From JAVBPR01 sp031549485 (GTDB taxonomy: Bacteria; Bacillota; Clostridia; Oscillospirales; Feifaniaceae): 64,000 nucleotides of DNA. Made by a program: the position numbers and the translations under genes. The notes below the pieces were generated by a model that was given only the letters and a program-made list of their open reading frames with translations, was not told the origin of the DNA and ran no database searches. The stretch covers positions 13,173-77,172 of the forward strand of contig JAVBPR010000010.1 of the NCBI GenBank assembly GCA_031549485.1, written 5' to 3'. Shown here piece by piece: positions 1 to 9,314 of this stretch; within the stretch, counting starts at the first letter, position 1; each line of letters starts with the position of its first letter.

Positions 1-1019
1 CGCGTTGCGACGCGGTTGACGTCGGTAATATTTCGGACGAGTAATATTTTTCCGCCCGCAAATTTTGTGCTTTCGTCGTTTACCAAAACGCGAAAACTTA
101 AATGAAGAATATTGCCGCTGCCCAAATCAAGCTGCAAAGTTGTCTCCGCTTCGCCCTCGAGATTTTCATCAATGCCGGGAAAAAGCTCGGAAAGGAATTT
201 GCCCCGATAATTTTCAGGAGAGCATTTCAGCATTTTTTCCATGGTGGCGTTCATATAATCGACCTTGTTTTCCGAGGTAACGCTGATTACTCCGTCGGCA
301 GTAAGATCCAAAACATTTCTTTTTACATATGTTTTGCTGTCGAATATCCCGTAATAAGTAAAGCAAACATAAACGAAAATGCTTGAAAATACAAGTGAAG
401 GGGGAGTCCAGTCAATAGGTGTAATTCCGAGATTGAAAATTATGTCTGCCGCCATAGGAAAAACGACCGCGGAAAGCATAAGCATGATTTGCCCTTTCGG
501 CGCGTTTTTCTTGAAAAGGGAGGCGAAAATGCTCAAGGTGGAGTAAGAGAACATAACAAAAATCATGACTACGCAAACGTAAAACAGAATTCCGCGTTCG
601 CAGGCAAAAATAATGATTCCGTCAATTTCCTTAACGCCAACCCATTTGTAGTAAAGGTGAAACGGATTAACCCAAACAGAAAAAAGAATAAACGCACTTG
701 CGGAAAACAGCAATATCGCGTCGCCGCGCGTAACTCTTTGTTTTAAATAATTGTTTTTGCACATGTAATAATAGGAGATAGGGGTGGCGACTATTGCGGC
801 ATACTGGCATTTTATATAGAGAAGTTTCGTCTCAACGCCGCTATTTAGGCATTCAAGCACAAAGAAAAGAACCCAAAGGGCCATGGCAAGAAACATGGCG
901 GTAAAGGTTTCGCTTCCTTTTATTGAATTTGTTCGCGCTTTAAGATTTAGCTGGAAAGCAATTAACGTAATGATGACAAATGCAATTAAGTTTATGGTAA
1001 CGACAACGGTGTTTGCCAT
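1..1019 (-). CDS. Membrane sensor protein, 7TM + PAS (partial, runs off left edge)
   Basis: Open frame read on the minus strand from ATG at 1019 to the window edge, about 339 codons with no stop. AAGGAGCG lies just upstream of the ATG and supports this start. Residues 1-210 are strongly hydrophobic with about seven membrane helices, resembling the N-terminal 7TM region found on some histidine kinases and diguanylate cyclases. A PAS-like domain follows, starting around RNVLDLTADGVISV and ending near ILLVRNITDVNR, where an output domain would begin. It lies 29 bp after the EAL protein on the same strand, which has the same 7TM-PAS front end, so the pair is probably a tandem duplication in one operon. 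The output domain (kinase, GGDEF or other) is outside the window. Confidence 0.8.
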   Translation of the reverse strand, partial: MANTVVVTINLIAFVIITLIAFQLNLKARTNSIKGSETFTAMFLAMALWVLFFVLECLNSGVETKLLYIKCQYAAIVATPISYYYMCKNNYLKQRVTRGDAILLFSASAFILFSVWVNPFHLYYKWVGVKEIDGIIIFACERGILFYVCVVMIFVMFSYSTLSIFASLFKKNAPKGQIMLMLSAVVFPMAADIIFNLGITPIDWTPPSLVFSSIFVYVCFTYYGIFDSKTYVKRNVLDLTADGVISVTSENKVDYMNATMEKMLKCSPENYRGKFLSELFPGIDENLEGEAETTLQLDLGSGNILHLSFRVLVNDESTKFAGGKILLVRNITDVNRVAT

Positions 1020-1048
1020 TTTTCGCTCCTTTCAAACTCTTTCGGACA

Positions 1049-3349
1049 TTAAATTACTTCGGTGCCAAACTCGATGTAATATTCTTTGAAATCATTTAGT
1101 TTAAGCGGTCTGCTGTAAATATAGCCTTGTATCAAAGCGAAGCCCTGATTTTTAAACGATGCGAGAGCATTCACGCTGTCGATATGCTCGACAACGACGG
1201 GAATGCCAAGCTCGTCAAACATATTAAGAAGCGATTTTACGACAATTCTTCTTTTTTCATTTGTATGCGTGCTCTGGGAAAGAGAGGTGTCAAGTTTGAC
1301 CTTGTTTATGCCAAGCTCGCTGATATATGCAACCGAAGTGTCGCCGGAACCGAAGTCGTCAAGCGAAATTGAAGAGCCCATCTCTTTCATTTTTTTGCAA
1401 AAATCAATTACATTTTCAAGTTTGCTGCTGGTCGCCGTTTCGGTAATTTCAAAGTCAAGGCGGGCGCTGTTTACATGTTTTTTCGCAATCAGCTCTTTTA
1501 TACTCGTCACAAATCCGTAATTATCGATTTGTTTTTTCGAAACGTTAACGCTTAGCTTGAAATCGGGGCTGACATATTTTTCGAATTCGTAAAGCGCGTC
1601 GCAGGCTTTTCCGATAACAGCATAGCCGAGCTTTTCAATTTGATTTGCATTTTCCAACACAGGAATAAAAACAGCCGGTGAAAGCTGCCCGTAAATCGGG
1701 TGGTTCCACCGAAGCAAGGCTTCCGCGGCTACTATTTTATTATTTTTTATATCGACAATAGGCTGAAATTCAAGGAAAAAGTCGTTTTTATAATCGATAT
1801 TTTGAATAGCGCCCAAAATATTTTTTTTCAGCTCATGCTCTCTCGACATTGAAGAGTTGTAGAGCGCGATATTTTGCGAGCGTTCGAAAACATATTTTAA
1901 AGCAAAAAGCGCGTTTGAAATCGCGGTTTTTGCCGATACGTTTTTATCGTTTATGTAGTAAACACCCATGCAAAATTCAATATCGAACGATTGTCCGTCG
2001 ATTAAAAAAGTTTTGTGTTTTGTTCGCTCAAAAAGGTCATATAAAGATGAAAAATCAATGCTTATTCCCTGGGTGAACAAGCAATATTCATTTTCTCTGT
2101 ATTTGCTGAGAAGAAAACCGGGAACGAGCTCCGCAATATATTTCGCAGCATATACAAAGATTTGGTTTTCCTGTTCAACACTGATAAGTCCTTTTAAATA
2201 TTCGGCATTTTTTACCGCGACAGCTAAAATGAAGTTGCCTTTAAGTCGTCCTTCGTGCGCTTTCCCGAAATCCTCCACCATTTTTTCGAATTTGTCGCTG
2301 TTTATGAGCCCGGTGACCGTATCGTATTTTGTGAGGTATTCAATTTTATTTTCGGCGTTAATCACATTTGTTATGTTGTGCAGGATAATAAGTGTTCCGT
2401 AGACCTTTTTCTTTTCGTCGGAAAGGGTGCTGTGCGTGGTGTTAAAAACGGTGTCGCCAAAGTGGATTATTTCCGAGGTTATATCTTCCGGAAATCTTTC
2501 GTCTACTTCAAAAAGCTGCTTGTTTCTGATTTCTGCAAGTTTTTTGCCAATCAGGTTTTCTGCGACAATATTAGCATATTCGATTTTGCCGTCCGGCATA
2601 AGGACGAAAAGAGGATCGCTAAAAAGAGACAGCATATTTCGTTGGAGATACCATGTTGTATCGATTGTTCCAAATCTCAAAACGCTATATGTAAGGGCGA
2701 TTGCAGAGATAAAAATAACTACATTGGTATAATCGATTTTAGTAATCCCGAGGATATAAAGTATATTGCAGGAAATCGGAACAAGCACCGAGGTCAGCAT
2801 AAGGAGTGCGTGCCGAAGTTTTATAGCTTTCTTTATGTAGCTGAAAACCATTCGTCCAACCGTTGTAAGGAAAAGAGAATATAAAATAATTTGGAAAACA
2901 TAAAAAGTAGGTGTAAATTCAACATAAAGAGTGTAAGTGCCTTTGGAAATTTCGGTTAAATAATAGTCGCCGAACATCAAATTGTGCGGATTAAGAAGAT
3001 CAAAAAATATATTTACAAGCGCAAGGGTTACGCCGAAAATCGGATAGGATTTTGCCATAGGCTTGTAATCGGGCAGATTTATAAGGAAAAATACAATAAA
3101 AAAACAAACGCTGACAATCGTAAGCGCGGTTTGCATTTTGAGTGCAAAAAGCGCTACATCTGCTTCGTTTGTTGCATATTGTAAAATATAAAAAATGTTA
3201 CCGAGAACAAATGAAAAGATTAAGGCTATAAAATACTTTACGCCTTTTAAAGCCAGCGTCTTTGTTCTGAAAAGAACTATAACGGCGCAGACAATCATGA
3301 TGATAATTGATAACAATCCGAAAATTGCTAACATGCTTGAAAGATTCAT
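1049..3349 (-). CDS. 7TM-PAS-degenerate GGDEF-EAL protein, likely c-di-GMP phosphodiesterase
   Basis: Predicted to hydrolyse cyclic-di-GMP at the membrane. Order: about seven hydrophobic helices (residues 1-220), a PAS domain (near LFSDPLFVLMPDGKIEYAN), a GGDEF-like domain whose active-site loop reads RENEYC instead of GGDEF, and a C-terminal EAL domain. The EAL residues look complete: EALLRW, NVSKKQ, FEITET, DDFGSG, KVKLD, VVEH and QGY. I therefore infer a phosphodiesterase with a regulatory, inactive cyclase domain. ATG at 3349 is preferred because GGGGGCAAG precedes it; an in-frame ATG at 3385 would add 12 residues but has no ribosome site. What the sensor detects is unknown. Confidence 0.85.
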   Translation of the reverse strand: MNLSSMLAIFGLLSIIIMIVCAVIVLFRTKTLALKGVKYFIALIFSFVLGNIFYILQYATNEADVALFALKMQTALTIVSVCFFIVFFLINLPDYKPMAKSYPIFGVTLALVNIFFDLLNPHNLMFGDYYLTEISKGTYTLYVEFTPTFYVFQIILYSLFLTTVGRMVFSYIKKAIKLRHALLMLTSVLVPISCNILYILGITKIDYTNVVIFISAIALTYSVLRFGTIDTTWYLQRNMLSLFSDPLFVLMPDGKIEYANIVAENLIGKKLAEIRNKQLFEVDERFPEDITSEIIHFGDTVFNTTHSTLSDEKKKVYGTLIILHNITNVINAENKIEYLTKYDTVTGLINSDKFEKMVEDFGKAHEGRLKGNFILAVAVKNAEYLKGLISVEQENQIFVYAAKYIAELVPGFLLSKYRENEYCLFTQGISIDFSSLYDLFERTKHKTFLIDGQSFDIEFCMGVYYINDKNVSAKTAISNALFALKYVFERSQNIALYNSSMSREHELKKNILGAIQNIDYKNDFFLEFQPIVDIKNNKIVAAEALLRWNHPIYGQLSPAVFIPVLENANQIEKLGYAVIGKACDALYEFEKYVSPDFKLSVNVSKKQIDNYGFVTSIKELIAKKHVNSARLDFEITETATSSKLENVIDFCKKMKEMGSSISLDDFGSGDTSVAYISELGINKVKLDTSLSQSTHTNEKRRIVVKSLLNMFDELGIPVVVEHIDSVNALASFKNQGFALIQGYIYSRPLKLNDFKEYYIEFGTEVI

Positions 3350-3406
3350 ACTTGCCCCCACAAATACGCTTCCGCACAAGAACATATATACCGCTATTGT
3401 TCTTAA

Positions 3407-3435
3407 ATTATAACATGTATTTTTATATATTACAA
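3407..3435 (-). promoter_or_regulatory. Sigma-A-type promoter for the 7TM signalling operon
   Basis: On the minus strand TTGTAA (3435-3430) is followed after 17 bp by TATAAT (3412-3407). The start point would fall near 3400, upstream of the preferred ATG at 3349. Confidence 0.6.
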
Positions 3436-3500
3436 TTGTTAATCCGTAACAAATATTTTACAAAATATATGTTGAGGTATGAAAAGACGAAAAAACGATT

Positions 3501-3528
3501 TTTGCAAATTGTTACTTTGTGATATAAT
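3501..3528 (+). promoter_or_regulatory. Candidate promoter for eutH
   Basis: TATAAT at 3523-3528 with a TTTGCA/TTGCAA element at 3501-3507 (15-16 bp spacer, slightly short). It lies directly upstream of the eutH ribosome site, implying a very short leader. Confidence 0.45.
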
Positions 3529-3544
3529 CTTTGCAAAGGGAGGG

Positions 3545-4684
3545 ATGGATTTGTTTAGTATCAATAATATTATTATCTACATAATGCTTGGATTCATGGT
3601 GTTTGCAACGGTCGACAAACTGTTTCTTAAAAATAAATTCGGCTACGGAGAGCAGCTCGACGAAGCGTTTAACGCAATGGGGCCGCTTGCGCTTGCTATT
3701 GTCGGTATTATGTGCTTTGCGCCGGTTATCGGCAAATTTTTAACACCGCTTTTCACGCCGCTTTACAACTTTTTCGGCGCGGATCCGGCAATGGCGGCGG
3801 GCTCACTTTTGGCCAGCGATATGGGCGGTTTCGCCCTTGCGGGGCAGATGACTTCAAATACGCAGATTCAGGGGCTTTCCGGAATTTTGCTCGGCTCGAT
3901 GATGGGCGTCACGATAATTTTTATAATACCTTATACTTCGACCGTTATCGAAAAATCGGATAGGGCATTTTTATCAAAAGGTATAATGGCCGGAATTATC
4001 CCGATTCCGATCGGTTGCTTAATAGGCGGACTTATCGCGGGAATACCTGTCATGATACTTTTGAAAAATCTTATTCTTGTCGCGGTTTTTGCAATCGTGC
4101 TGGCGTTGCTTCTTGTTTTTGCGCCGAATTTTACGGTGAAACTTTTCAGCGTTTTTTCAAAAATAATTACAATTCTTATTGGTCTCATGCTTGCGGTCGC
4201 GATAATTGATGCGCTCACCGGATACACTCTCGGCGGACTTCTGTTCGGTTCCGAGACCATCGTGCCCGGCATGGCGCATATCGAAGACCAGTTTATCGTT
4301 GTCGGGCTTATAGCTTCTATGCTCGCGGGAGCATATCCGTTTATAAGATTTCTCACAACAATTTTGACAAAGCCGCTTGTCGCGCTCGGCAAAGTTATCG
4401 GGGTGAATTCGGTCACCGTCGCCGGAATGCTCGCTTGCCTTGCAAATAGCATTCCGATGTATACTATGGTAAAAGACATGGACAACAGGGGAAAGGTAAT
4501 GTCGATTGCTTTTTCTGTATGCGCGGGCTTTTGCCTTGGCGACTTTTTGGGATTTACCTCCGCTAATGCGCCGGAATTTATTTTCCCGATGATTGCGGGA
4601 AAACTTTGCGCCGGTGTTATCGCGCTTTTTATCGCTCATTTCGTGGCGGAGAAAAAGCCGAAAGAAAAGAAAATAGCGGCATAA
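3545..4684 (+). CDS. eutH: Ethanolamine permease EutH
   Basis: A 379-residue integral membrane protein with about ten hydrophobic helices and the family-typical stretch around AAGSLLASDMGGFALAGQM. EutH proteins carry ethanolamine into the cell, mainly at low external pH or concentration. No other eut genes (ammonia lyase, microcompartment shell, regulator) are in the window, so it is an orphan copy here, and its link to ethanolamine breakdown is from family knowledge only. AAAGGGAGGG abuts ATG 3545; a TTG two codons later (3551) has better spacing (6 nt) and could be the true start. A strong terminator follows, so it is probably monocistronic. Confidence 0.85.
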   Translation: MDLFSINNIIIYIMLGFMVFATVDKLFLKNKFGYGEQLDEAFNAMGPLALAIVGIMCFAPVIGKFLTPLFTPLYNFFGADPAMAAGSLLASDMGGFALAGQMTSNTQIQGLSGILLGSMMGVTIIFIIPYTSTVIEKSDRAFLSKGIMAGIIPIPIGCLIGGLIAGIPVMILLKNLILVAVFAIVLALLLVFAPNFTVKLFSVFSKIITILIGLMLAVAIIDALTGYTLGGLLFGSETIVPGMAHIEDQFIVVGLIASMLAGAYPFIRFLTTILTKPLVALGKVIGVNSVTVAGMLACLANSIPMYTMVKDMDNRGKVMSIAFSVCAGFCLGDFLGFTSANAPEFIFPMIAGKLCAGVIALFIAHFVAEKKPKEKKIAA

Positions 4685-4705
4685 GCGCAAATATAGGTAA
4701 TAATG

Positions 4706-4735
4706 AAAAGAGGCGGGATTCCCGCCTCTTTTTTA
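4706..4735 (+). terminator. Rho-independent terminator after eutH
   Basis: Near-perfect hairpin GAGGCGGG / CCCGCCTC with a 3-nt loop, flanked by A-run and T-run. Confidence 0.9.
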
Positions 4736-4804
4736 TTGGAAAATATATAGGAAAAAGGCGATTTTTTCAAATAATACAATTATGTTACAGGTTTACATAA
4801 TTTG

Positions 4805-4833
4805 TTGAAAAAGATAGAAAAATATAATATTAT
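4805..4833 (+). promoter_or_regulatory. Promoter for the amidase gene
   Basis: TTGAAA (4805-4810), 17-bp spacer, TATTAT (4828-4833). The implied start near 4840 gives a leader of about 25 nt containing the GGGGTGAT ribosome site. Confidence 0.6.
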
Positions 4834-4865
4834 GGCTATATATGACAGTTTTGGGGTGATTGACA

Positions 4866-6431
4866 TTGAAAAAGCATTTTTTGATATTAGCGGCATGTCT
4901 TGTATGCCTTTTTTCGATTTTCGTCTTTTCGGCTTTTGCGGAAGATGAAATAATCAGCTTTTATGATTTTGAAAAAAATACATATAACGCGATTTCTTAT
5001 TCCCGCGTTGCGATGACATATAATCGCAAAGAGCTTAAAAGCGATGTTCCCGCGATTTTGGTAAGCGGCAGAACGCTTGTTCCGGTCAGGGTAATCTCCG
5101 AAACTCTCGGCGCAACGGTGACCTTTGACGGCGCAAAGCACCAGGTTAATATTAAAAAGGGAAGCAATACGGTAGTGCTAACCCTCGGAAGCGCAAAGGC
5201 GCAAAAAAACGGAAAAACTGTTGAACTTCCGGACGGCGTTCCAGCAACTCTTGCGGAATCGGGCGGTGCGGAGCGGACCATGATACCGCTTAGGTTCGTG
5301 GCGGAGGGGCTTGGCGCCGAAGTTGACTGGAAGGAGAATCCCGCGACTGCGATAATCACTCAGAAAAACAGCGTAATATCGGTAACGAATTCAAAAAGCA
5401 ATCGCGTTATTACGGTTAAAACGGCACTTCCCGCAGTTGTCAAAACATCTGTTGAGGGCAAAAAATTATATATCGATCTTCAGATTTCCGAAGTTTCATC
5501 GGGCTATGATTTTTCAAAAGTTGCCGCGGTTTTTTACAGCGGCGGAAAATATTATAAACTCGACGATGAAACGGTGAGATTCGAGTTTAATTTAAGAGAC
5601 AGCTTTTCGTTGGGCAAAAATGTTGCGGTGGAAACGAGCTCGACCGGATTTAAAGTAAGCGCGGTCAGGGAGAAAAACGACGGGAAAATTATAGTTGTTG
5701 TCGATCCGGGGCACGGTTACGGCGATCCGGGCGCGACGTATAAAGGCGTGGACGAAAAGGTGGTCAATCTCGAGGTTGCGCTTCAGGTCGAGGAATATCT
5801 TAAAAAAGAGGGCATTACCGTTATAATGACGCGAAACGATGACAGCAGGATTACCCTTGTGGAGCGGGCGCTGCTTGCCAACGAATATCAGGCGGATTAT
5901 TATGTCAGCATACATTCCAACGCATCAACAACTACAAATACAGCTAGCGGAATAGAAACCTATATAATTAAAAAAGGCGGAAAAGCCGAAACGCTTGCAA
6001 ATTCGGTTCAAAAAGCAGTTATTTTTGCAACGGGAGCGAAAGACAGGGGAGTCAAAGAGGAAAATCTCGCAGTCTTAAGAGACACGAATATGCCGGCAGT
6101 TCTAGTTGAAATGGGCTTTTTGTCGACCGAAGCGGACAGGCTCCTGCTTGCGACGCACGAATACCGATCAATTTTGGCAATAGGAATATCTAACGGCGTT
6201 CTTAACCACATTTTCCCCGAAAGGGAACAAATTCCGCTTCCGGTAGTCGAAAAACCGGAGGAAGAAGAACCTGAAGACGAAGAATCGGTAAAAGAGCCGG
6301 AAGAAAACGGGGAAACACGGGATAATAAACCCGCCGAAGAACCGGTCAAAAATGAAAGCGAAACCGACAAAACTCCTGCATCGATAATCTTCAAACCCTC
6401 TCCGGAAATCTGGAGAAAATTCGGCGAATAA
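4866..6431 (+). CDS. Secreted N-acetylmuramoyl-L-alanine amidase (Amidase_3) with copper-amine-oxidase-like N domain
   Basis: Cleaves the bond between MurNAc and the stem peptide of peptidoglycan outside the membrane. Order: signal peptide (hydrophobic core then AFA), a copper amine oxidase N-like domain (ILVSGRTLVPVRVISETLGA, repeated as TMIPLRFVAEGLGAEV), a beta-rich AMIN-like linker, then the catalytic Amidase_3 domain from about residue 275. Zinc ligands and catalytic residues are visible: DPGHG, the glutamate of VVNLEV, SIHSNA and VEMGF. The tail is a Pro/Glu/Lys-rich low-complexity stretch ending PEIWRKFGE. Two TTG starts exist (4860, 4866); GGGGTGAT ends only 1-2 nt before the first but about 7 nt before the second, so 4866 is preferred. 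Confidence 0.9.
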   Translation: MKKHFLILAACLVCLFSIFVFSAFAEDEIISFYDFEKNTYNAISYSRVAMTYNRKELKSDVPAILVSGRTLVPVRVISETLGATVTFDGAKHQVNIKKGSNTVVLTLGSAKAQKNGKTVELPDGVPATLAESGGAERTMIPLRFVAEGLGAEVDWKENPATAIITQKNSVISVTNSKSNRVITVKTALPAVVKTSVEGKKLYIDLQISEVSSGYDFSKVAAVFYSGGKYYKLDDETVRFEFNLRDSFSLGKNVAVETSSTGFKVSAVREKNDGKIIVVVDPGHGYGDPGATYKGVDEKVVNLEVALQVEEYLKKEGITVIMTRNDDSRITLVERALLANEYQADYYVSIHSNASTTTNTASGIETYIIKKGGKAETLANSVQKAVIFATGAKDRGVKEENLAVLRDTNMPAVLVEMGFLSTEADRLLLATHEYRSILAIGISNGVLNHIFPEREQIPLPVVEKPEEEEPEDEESVKEPEENGETRDNKPAEEPVKNESETDKTPASIIFKPSPEIWRKFGE

Positions 6432-6455
6432 ACGAAAATAGTTTTCATATATTTT

Positions 6456-6484
6456 AAAAGCGGCTTATAATAGCCGCTTTTTTA
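6456..6484 (+). terminator. Terminator after the amidase gene
   Basis: AAAGCGGCT / AGCCGCTTT hairpin with TATAAT loop followed by a T-run. Confidence 0.85.
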
Positions 6485-6540
6485 TTATGAAAAAATTAAC
6501 AATTAAATGACAAAATTTTGTAACCCGACTTAAAAAGTTG

Positions 6541-6549
6541 TGTTATAAT
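6541..6549 (+). promoter_or_regulatory. Extended -10 promoter element for citrate synthase 1
   Basis: TG-T-TATAAT matches the extended -10 form. The nearest -35-like hexamer (TTGTAA, 6518-6523) is 20 bp away, so recognition may rest on the extended -10. Confidence 0.5.
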
Positions 6550-6584
6550 TATAAACATCATAAGAAAACAAAAGGAGGAATAAA

Positions 6585-7949
6585 ATGCCTAAAAATAAAT
6601 ATTCGACGGTAACGCCGGAGATACATGCCCTTGCTGATAAGTGTATCGCAAAGACTATTCCGTCTAAACTTTATTCAGAATATCAAGTCAACAGAGGTCT
6701 TCGCGACGTCAACGGAAACGGTGTTCTCACCGGTCTTACATACATCTCCCAGGTAAAGGCGAAAGATATTGTGGACGGCGTTGAGGTTCCGATAGAGGGC
6801 AAGTTGTATTATCAGGGAATCGACGTCGAAGATATTGTCGGCGGATTTTTGACCGAAAACCGCTTCGGGTTTGAGGAGACGGTTTTTCTGCTTCTTTTCG
6901 GATATCTTCCGACCGCCGCAGAGCTTGAAGATTTTTGCAAAATCCTTGTAGATTTGCGAACCTTGCCGTCAAAATTCACCCGCGACGTAATTATGAAAGC
7001 CCCGAGCAAAGATATGATGAACGCCCTTGCAAGGAGCGTTTTAACACTATATCATTACGACGACGACGCTGATAATATCTCGATTCCGAATGTTCTTCGC
7101 CAGTGCCTTCAGCTTATCGCGGAGTTTCCGCTGCTTGCTGTCTACGGTTATCAGGTATATAACCATTATGAAAAAGGAAAAAGCCTTGTAATCCACCAGC
7201 CCGACAGCTCGCTTAGCACCGCGGAAAATCTTTTGCATATGCTGCGGCCGGATCAGAAATATACCGAGCTTGAGGCGAAAATTCTCGACCTTGCGCTTGT
7301 GCTTCACGCGGAGCACGGCGGCGGAAACAACTCGAGCTTTACTGTCCACGTCGTCAGTTCCTCTGCGACCGACACATACAGCGCGATGGCGGCGGCTCTC
7401 GGCAGCTTAAAAGGACCGAAACACGGCGGCGCAAATATAAGGGTTGTCGAAATGATGGACGACATCAGGAAAAATGTTAAAAATCATAATGACGACGCAG
7501 AAATTTCCGATTATTTAAGGAAAATGCTCAACAAAGAAGTTTACGACAAAGCCGGTCTTATTTACGGTGTCGGCCATGCGGTTTATTCGCTTAGCGATCC
7601 GAGGGCAGGGCTTTTCGAAAGCTTTGTTAAAGAACTCAGCAAAGAAAAGGGCAGAGAAGAGGAATACGCGCTTTATGCCAAGGTCGCAAGCCTCGCGCCT
7701 GAAATAATCGCCGATGTGCGGAAAATGTATAAAGGCGTTTCGGCAAATATAGATTTTTACAGCGGGTTTGTCTATGACATGCTCGGGCTTCCGAAGGAGC
7801 TTTACACCTCGATTTTCGCGATCTCAAGAATTGCGGGATGGAGCGCGCACCGCATAGAAGAGCTGACAAGCGGCGGAAAAATTATCAGGCCGCAATATAA
7901 AAGCGTTGCCGAAAGAAAAAGCTATATTCCGCTTTCGGAAAGAAAATAA
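6585..7949 (+). CDS. Citrate synthase (copy 1)
   Basis: 454 residues; condenses oxaloacetate and acetyl-CoA to citrate in the cytosol. Key catalytic pieces are present: the histidines in VLHAEHGGG and PKHGGAN and the aspartate in NIDFYSG. The usual GHRVY motif reads GHAVY, which I recall from a clostridial subfamily of citrate/methylcitrate synthases; the second copy (27765-29114) has GHAIY, so it is a subfamily trait rather than decay. AAAAGGAGGAATAAA gives a strong ribosome site. It stands alone between terminators, separate from the aconitase/isocitrate dehydrogenase operon, which suggests independent regulation. A 2-methylcitrate synthase role cannot be excluded, but no prp genes are nearby. 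Confidence 0.9.
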   Translation: MPKNKYSTVTPEIHALADKCIAKTIPSKLYSEYQVNRGLRDVNGNGVLTGLTYISQVKAKDIVDGVEVPIEGKLYYQGIDVEDIVGGFLTENRFGFEETVFLLLFGYLPTAAELEDFCKILVDLRTLPSKFTRDVIMKAPSKDMMNALARSVLTLYHYDDDADNISIPNVLRQCLQLIAEFPLLAVYGYQVYNHYEKGKSLVIHQPDSSLSTAENLLHMLRPDQKYTELEAKILDLALVLHAEHGGGNNSSFTVHVVSSSATDTYSAMAAALGSLKGPKHGGANIRVVEMMDDIRKNVKNHNDDAEISDYLRKMLNKEVYDKAGLIYGVGHAVYSLSDPRAGLFESFVKELSKEKGREEEYALYAKVASLAPEIIADVRKMYKGVSANIDFYSGFVYDMLGLPKELYTSIFAISRIAGWSAHRIEELTSGGKIIRPQYKSVAERKSYIPLSERK

Positions 7950-7962
7950 ATATAAAACATAA

Positions 7963-7999
7963 AACAGGGGACGGCCAAAGGCCGCCCCCTGTTATTTTT
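7963..7999. terminator. Bidirectional terminator between citrate synthase and M20 peptidase
   Basis: Hairpin AACAGGGG-a-CGGCC / GGCCG-c-CCCCTGTT with an AAA loop. It lies between convergent genes and is T-rich on the plus side. Confidence 0.85.
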
Positions 8000-8005
8000 A
8001 TTTAT

Positions 8006-9313
8006 CTACTTAATATTTCCGACAAGAATTTTGTAGAAATTTACGGCCTTTTCGAGCGCGTCAATATCCAAGTTCTCGTTGTCCGCATGCATCGAGTTTA
8101 GCTGCTGATTGCTGAAAAACATAGGGCTGAACCTGATAACGCAGCTGCATATTTCCGCAAAGTATCGGGAATCGGTCGCGGCGGTCATAAGGTACGGCGC
8201 AGGTGTTACGTCAGAAAAAGCGGACTTGACGCTCTCGCAAAAAATCTTAAATTCGGAGCAAGCCGTATCGCTTATCGCCGAGTGGTCATGCGCGCAGATT
8301 ATTTCGGTTGTAAGGTCGTGCTTTTCCGCGATTTTGCTTATTATTTCTATCGACTCGTTCATCCGCTGGTGCGAGATAAAGCGCAAATTAGCTGTTACCG
8401 AAGCCTCGTCCGGCATGACGTTGCAGGCGGCGCTTCCCTCCGCCATTGTAAAAGCGCAGGTGGTGCGAAGCATCGCCGCAGCCTGGCCGCTGACCATGGG
8501 CATAACCTTCCGCACAAGCGGCGCGGTCAGCCAAAGATTGCCGAAAAGGAATTTATAAATGCCGCTCATGTGTGGGGCAAGCGTTCTAAACATATCGCGG
8601 ACAATCGGCGAAATTTTAGCGGAAAACGGCGACTTGCGTTCGACATCTCCAATAAAAGCCGCAACGCGGGCAAGGGGCGAATTTTTCGGCGGAGTGCTCG
8701 CGTGGCCGCCGTGTGATTTTGCGATAAATTTTAAATTCCCAAGCCCTTTTTCGGCGATGCCGAGCATGGCGAAACGGCCTTTTAGCCCCGGCATAGGTGC
8801 TTCGAGAATCGCGCCGCCCTCGTCACTGACAAGTTTGACTTTAATATTATTTTCAACAAAATAATCCCGGGCGTTTGGCGCGCCGTCGCCGTTTGTCTCC
8901 TCGTTGTGCGAGCTTAAAATATATGTATCGTAAGCGGGAACAAACCCCGAAGCGATAAGCTCCTCCGCGGCGGAAAAAATCGCGCAAAGCGAGCCTTTGG
9001 TATCAACCGAACCGCGCCCGTAAATGCGCCCGCCTTCAACCGTGCCCTCAAACGGAGGATAGTCCCATTTGCCGTCAGCCGGAACAACATCGGAGTGCGA
9101 CATAAGGACGACCGCTTCATCGCTTTTACGGCCGCGCCATTTATAGAAAAAAGCATGTTTAATTTCGATTTTCTCGACCGTGTCAAAAACATTCGGGAAG
9201 TTCTTTTGATAGACCTTTTCAATTTTTTCAAATGCGGCGGCGTTATAGACCTCGTGAAGATTTACCGTTTCGCAGGAAATCATTTCGCAAAGAATTTCAG
9301 CGTAGCTGGACAT
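8006..9313 (-). CDS. M20 family metallopeptidase (dipeptidase/deacylase type)
   Basis: 435 residues. Di-zinc hydrolase of the M20/ArgE/DapE superfamily, acting on peptides or N-acyl amino acids. Metal and catalytic residues look complete: SHSD, the aspartate of GRGSVDTKG, HNEE, SDEGG and the late MHAD histidine; a lid/dimerisation domain sits between. ATG at 9313 is chosen because AAAGGA lies upstream and it starts 1 bp after the stop of the preceding membrane gene; a longer in-frame reading from 9499 would run backwards over that gene and has no family similarity. Last of a three-gene operon with two membrane proteins, suggesting it processes what they import. Substrate unknown. Confidence 0.88.
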   Translation of the reverse strand: MSSYAEILCEMISCETVNLHEVYNAAAFEKIEKVYQKNFPNVFDTVEKIEIKHAFFYKWRGRKSDEAVVLMSHSDVVPADGKWDYPPFEGTVEGGRIYGRGSVDTKGSLCAIFSAAEELIASGFVPAYDTYILSSHNEETNGDGAPNARDYFVENNIKVKLVSDEGGAILEAPMPGLKGRFAMLGIAEKGLGNLKFIAKSHGGHASTPPKNSPLARVAAFIGDVERKSPFSAKISPIVRDMFRTLAPHMSGIYKFLFGNLWLTAPLVRKVMPMVSGQAAAMLRTTCAFTMAEGSAACNVMPDEASVTANLRFISHQRMNESIEIISKIAEKHDLTTEIICAHDHSAISDTACSEFKIFCESVKSAFSDVTPAPYLMTAATDSRYFAEICSCVIRFSPMFFSNQQLNSMHADNENLDIDALEKAVNFYKILVGNIK

Positions 9314-9314
9314 T

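Noticed and set aside
102..746. Plus-strand open frames at the left edge
   Set aside because: They are shadows of the minus-strand 7TM-PAS gene, whose frame is continuous from 1019 to the edge and makes protein sense.
3545..4684. Part of an ethanolamine microcompartment locus
   Set aside because: No eutB/C, shell or regulator genes flank eutH; both neighbours are unrelated and set apart by promoters and a terminator.
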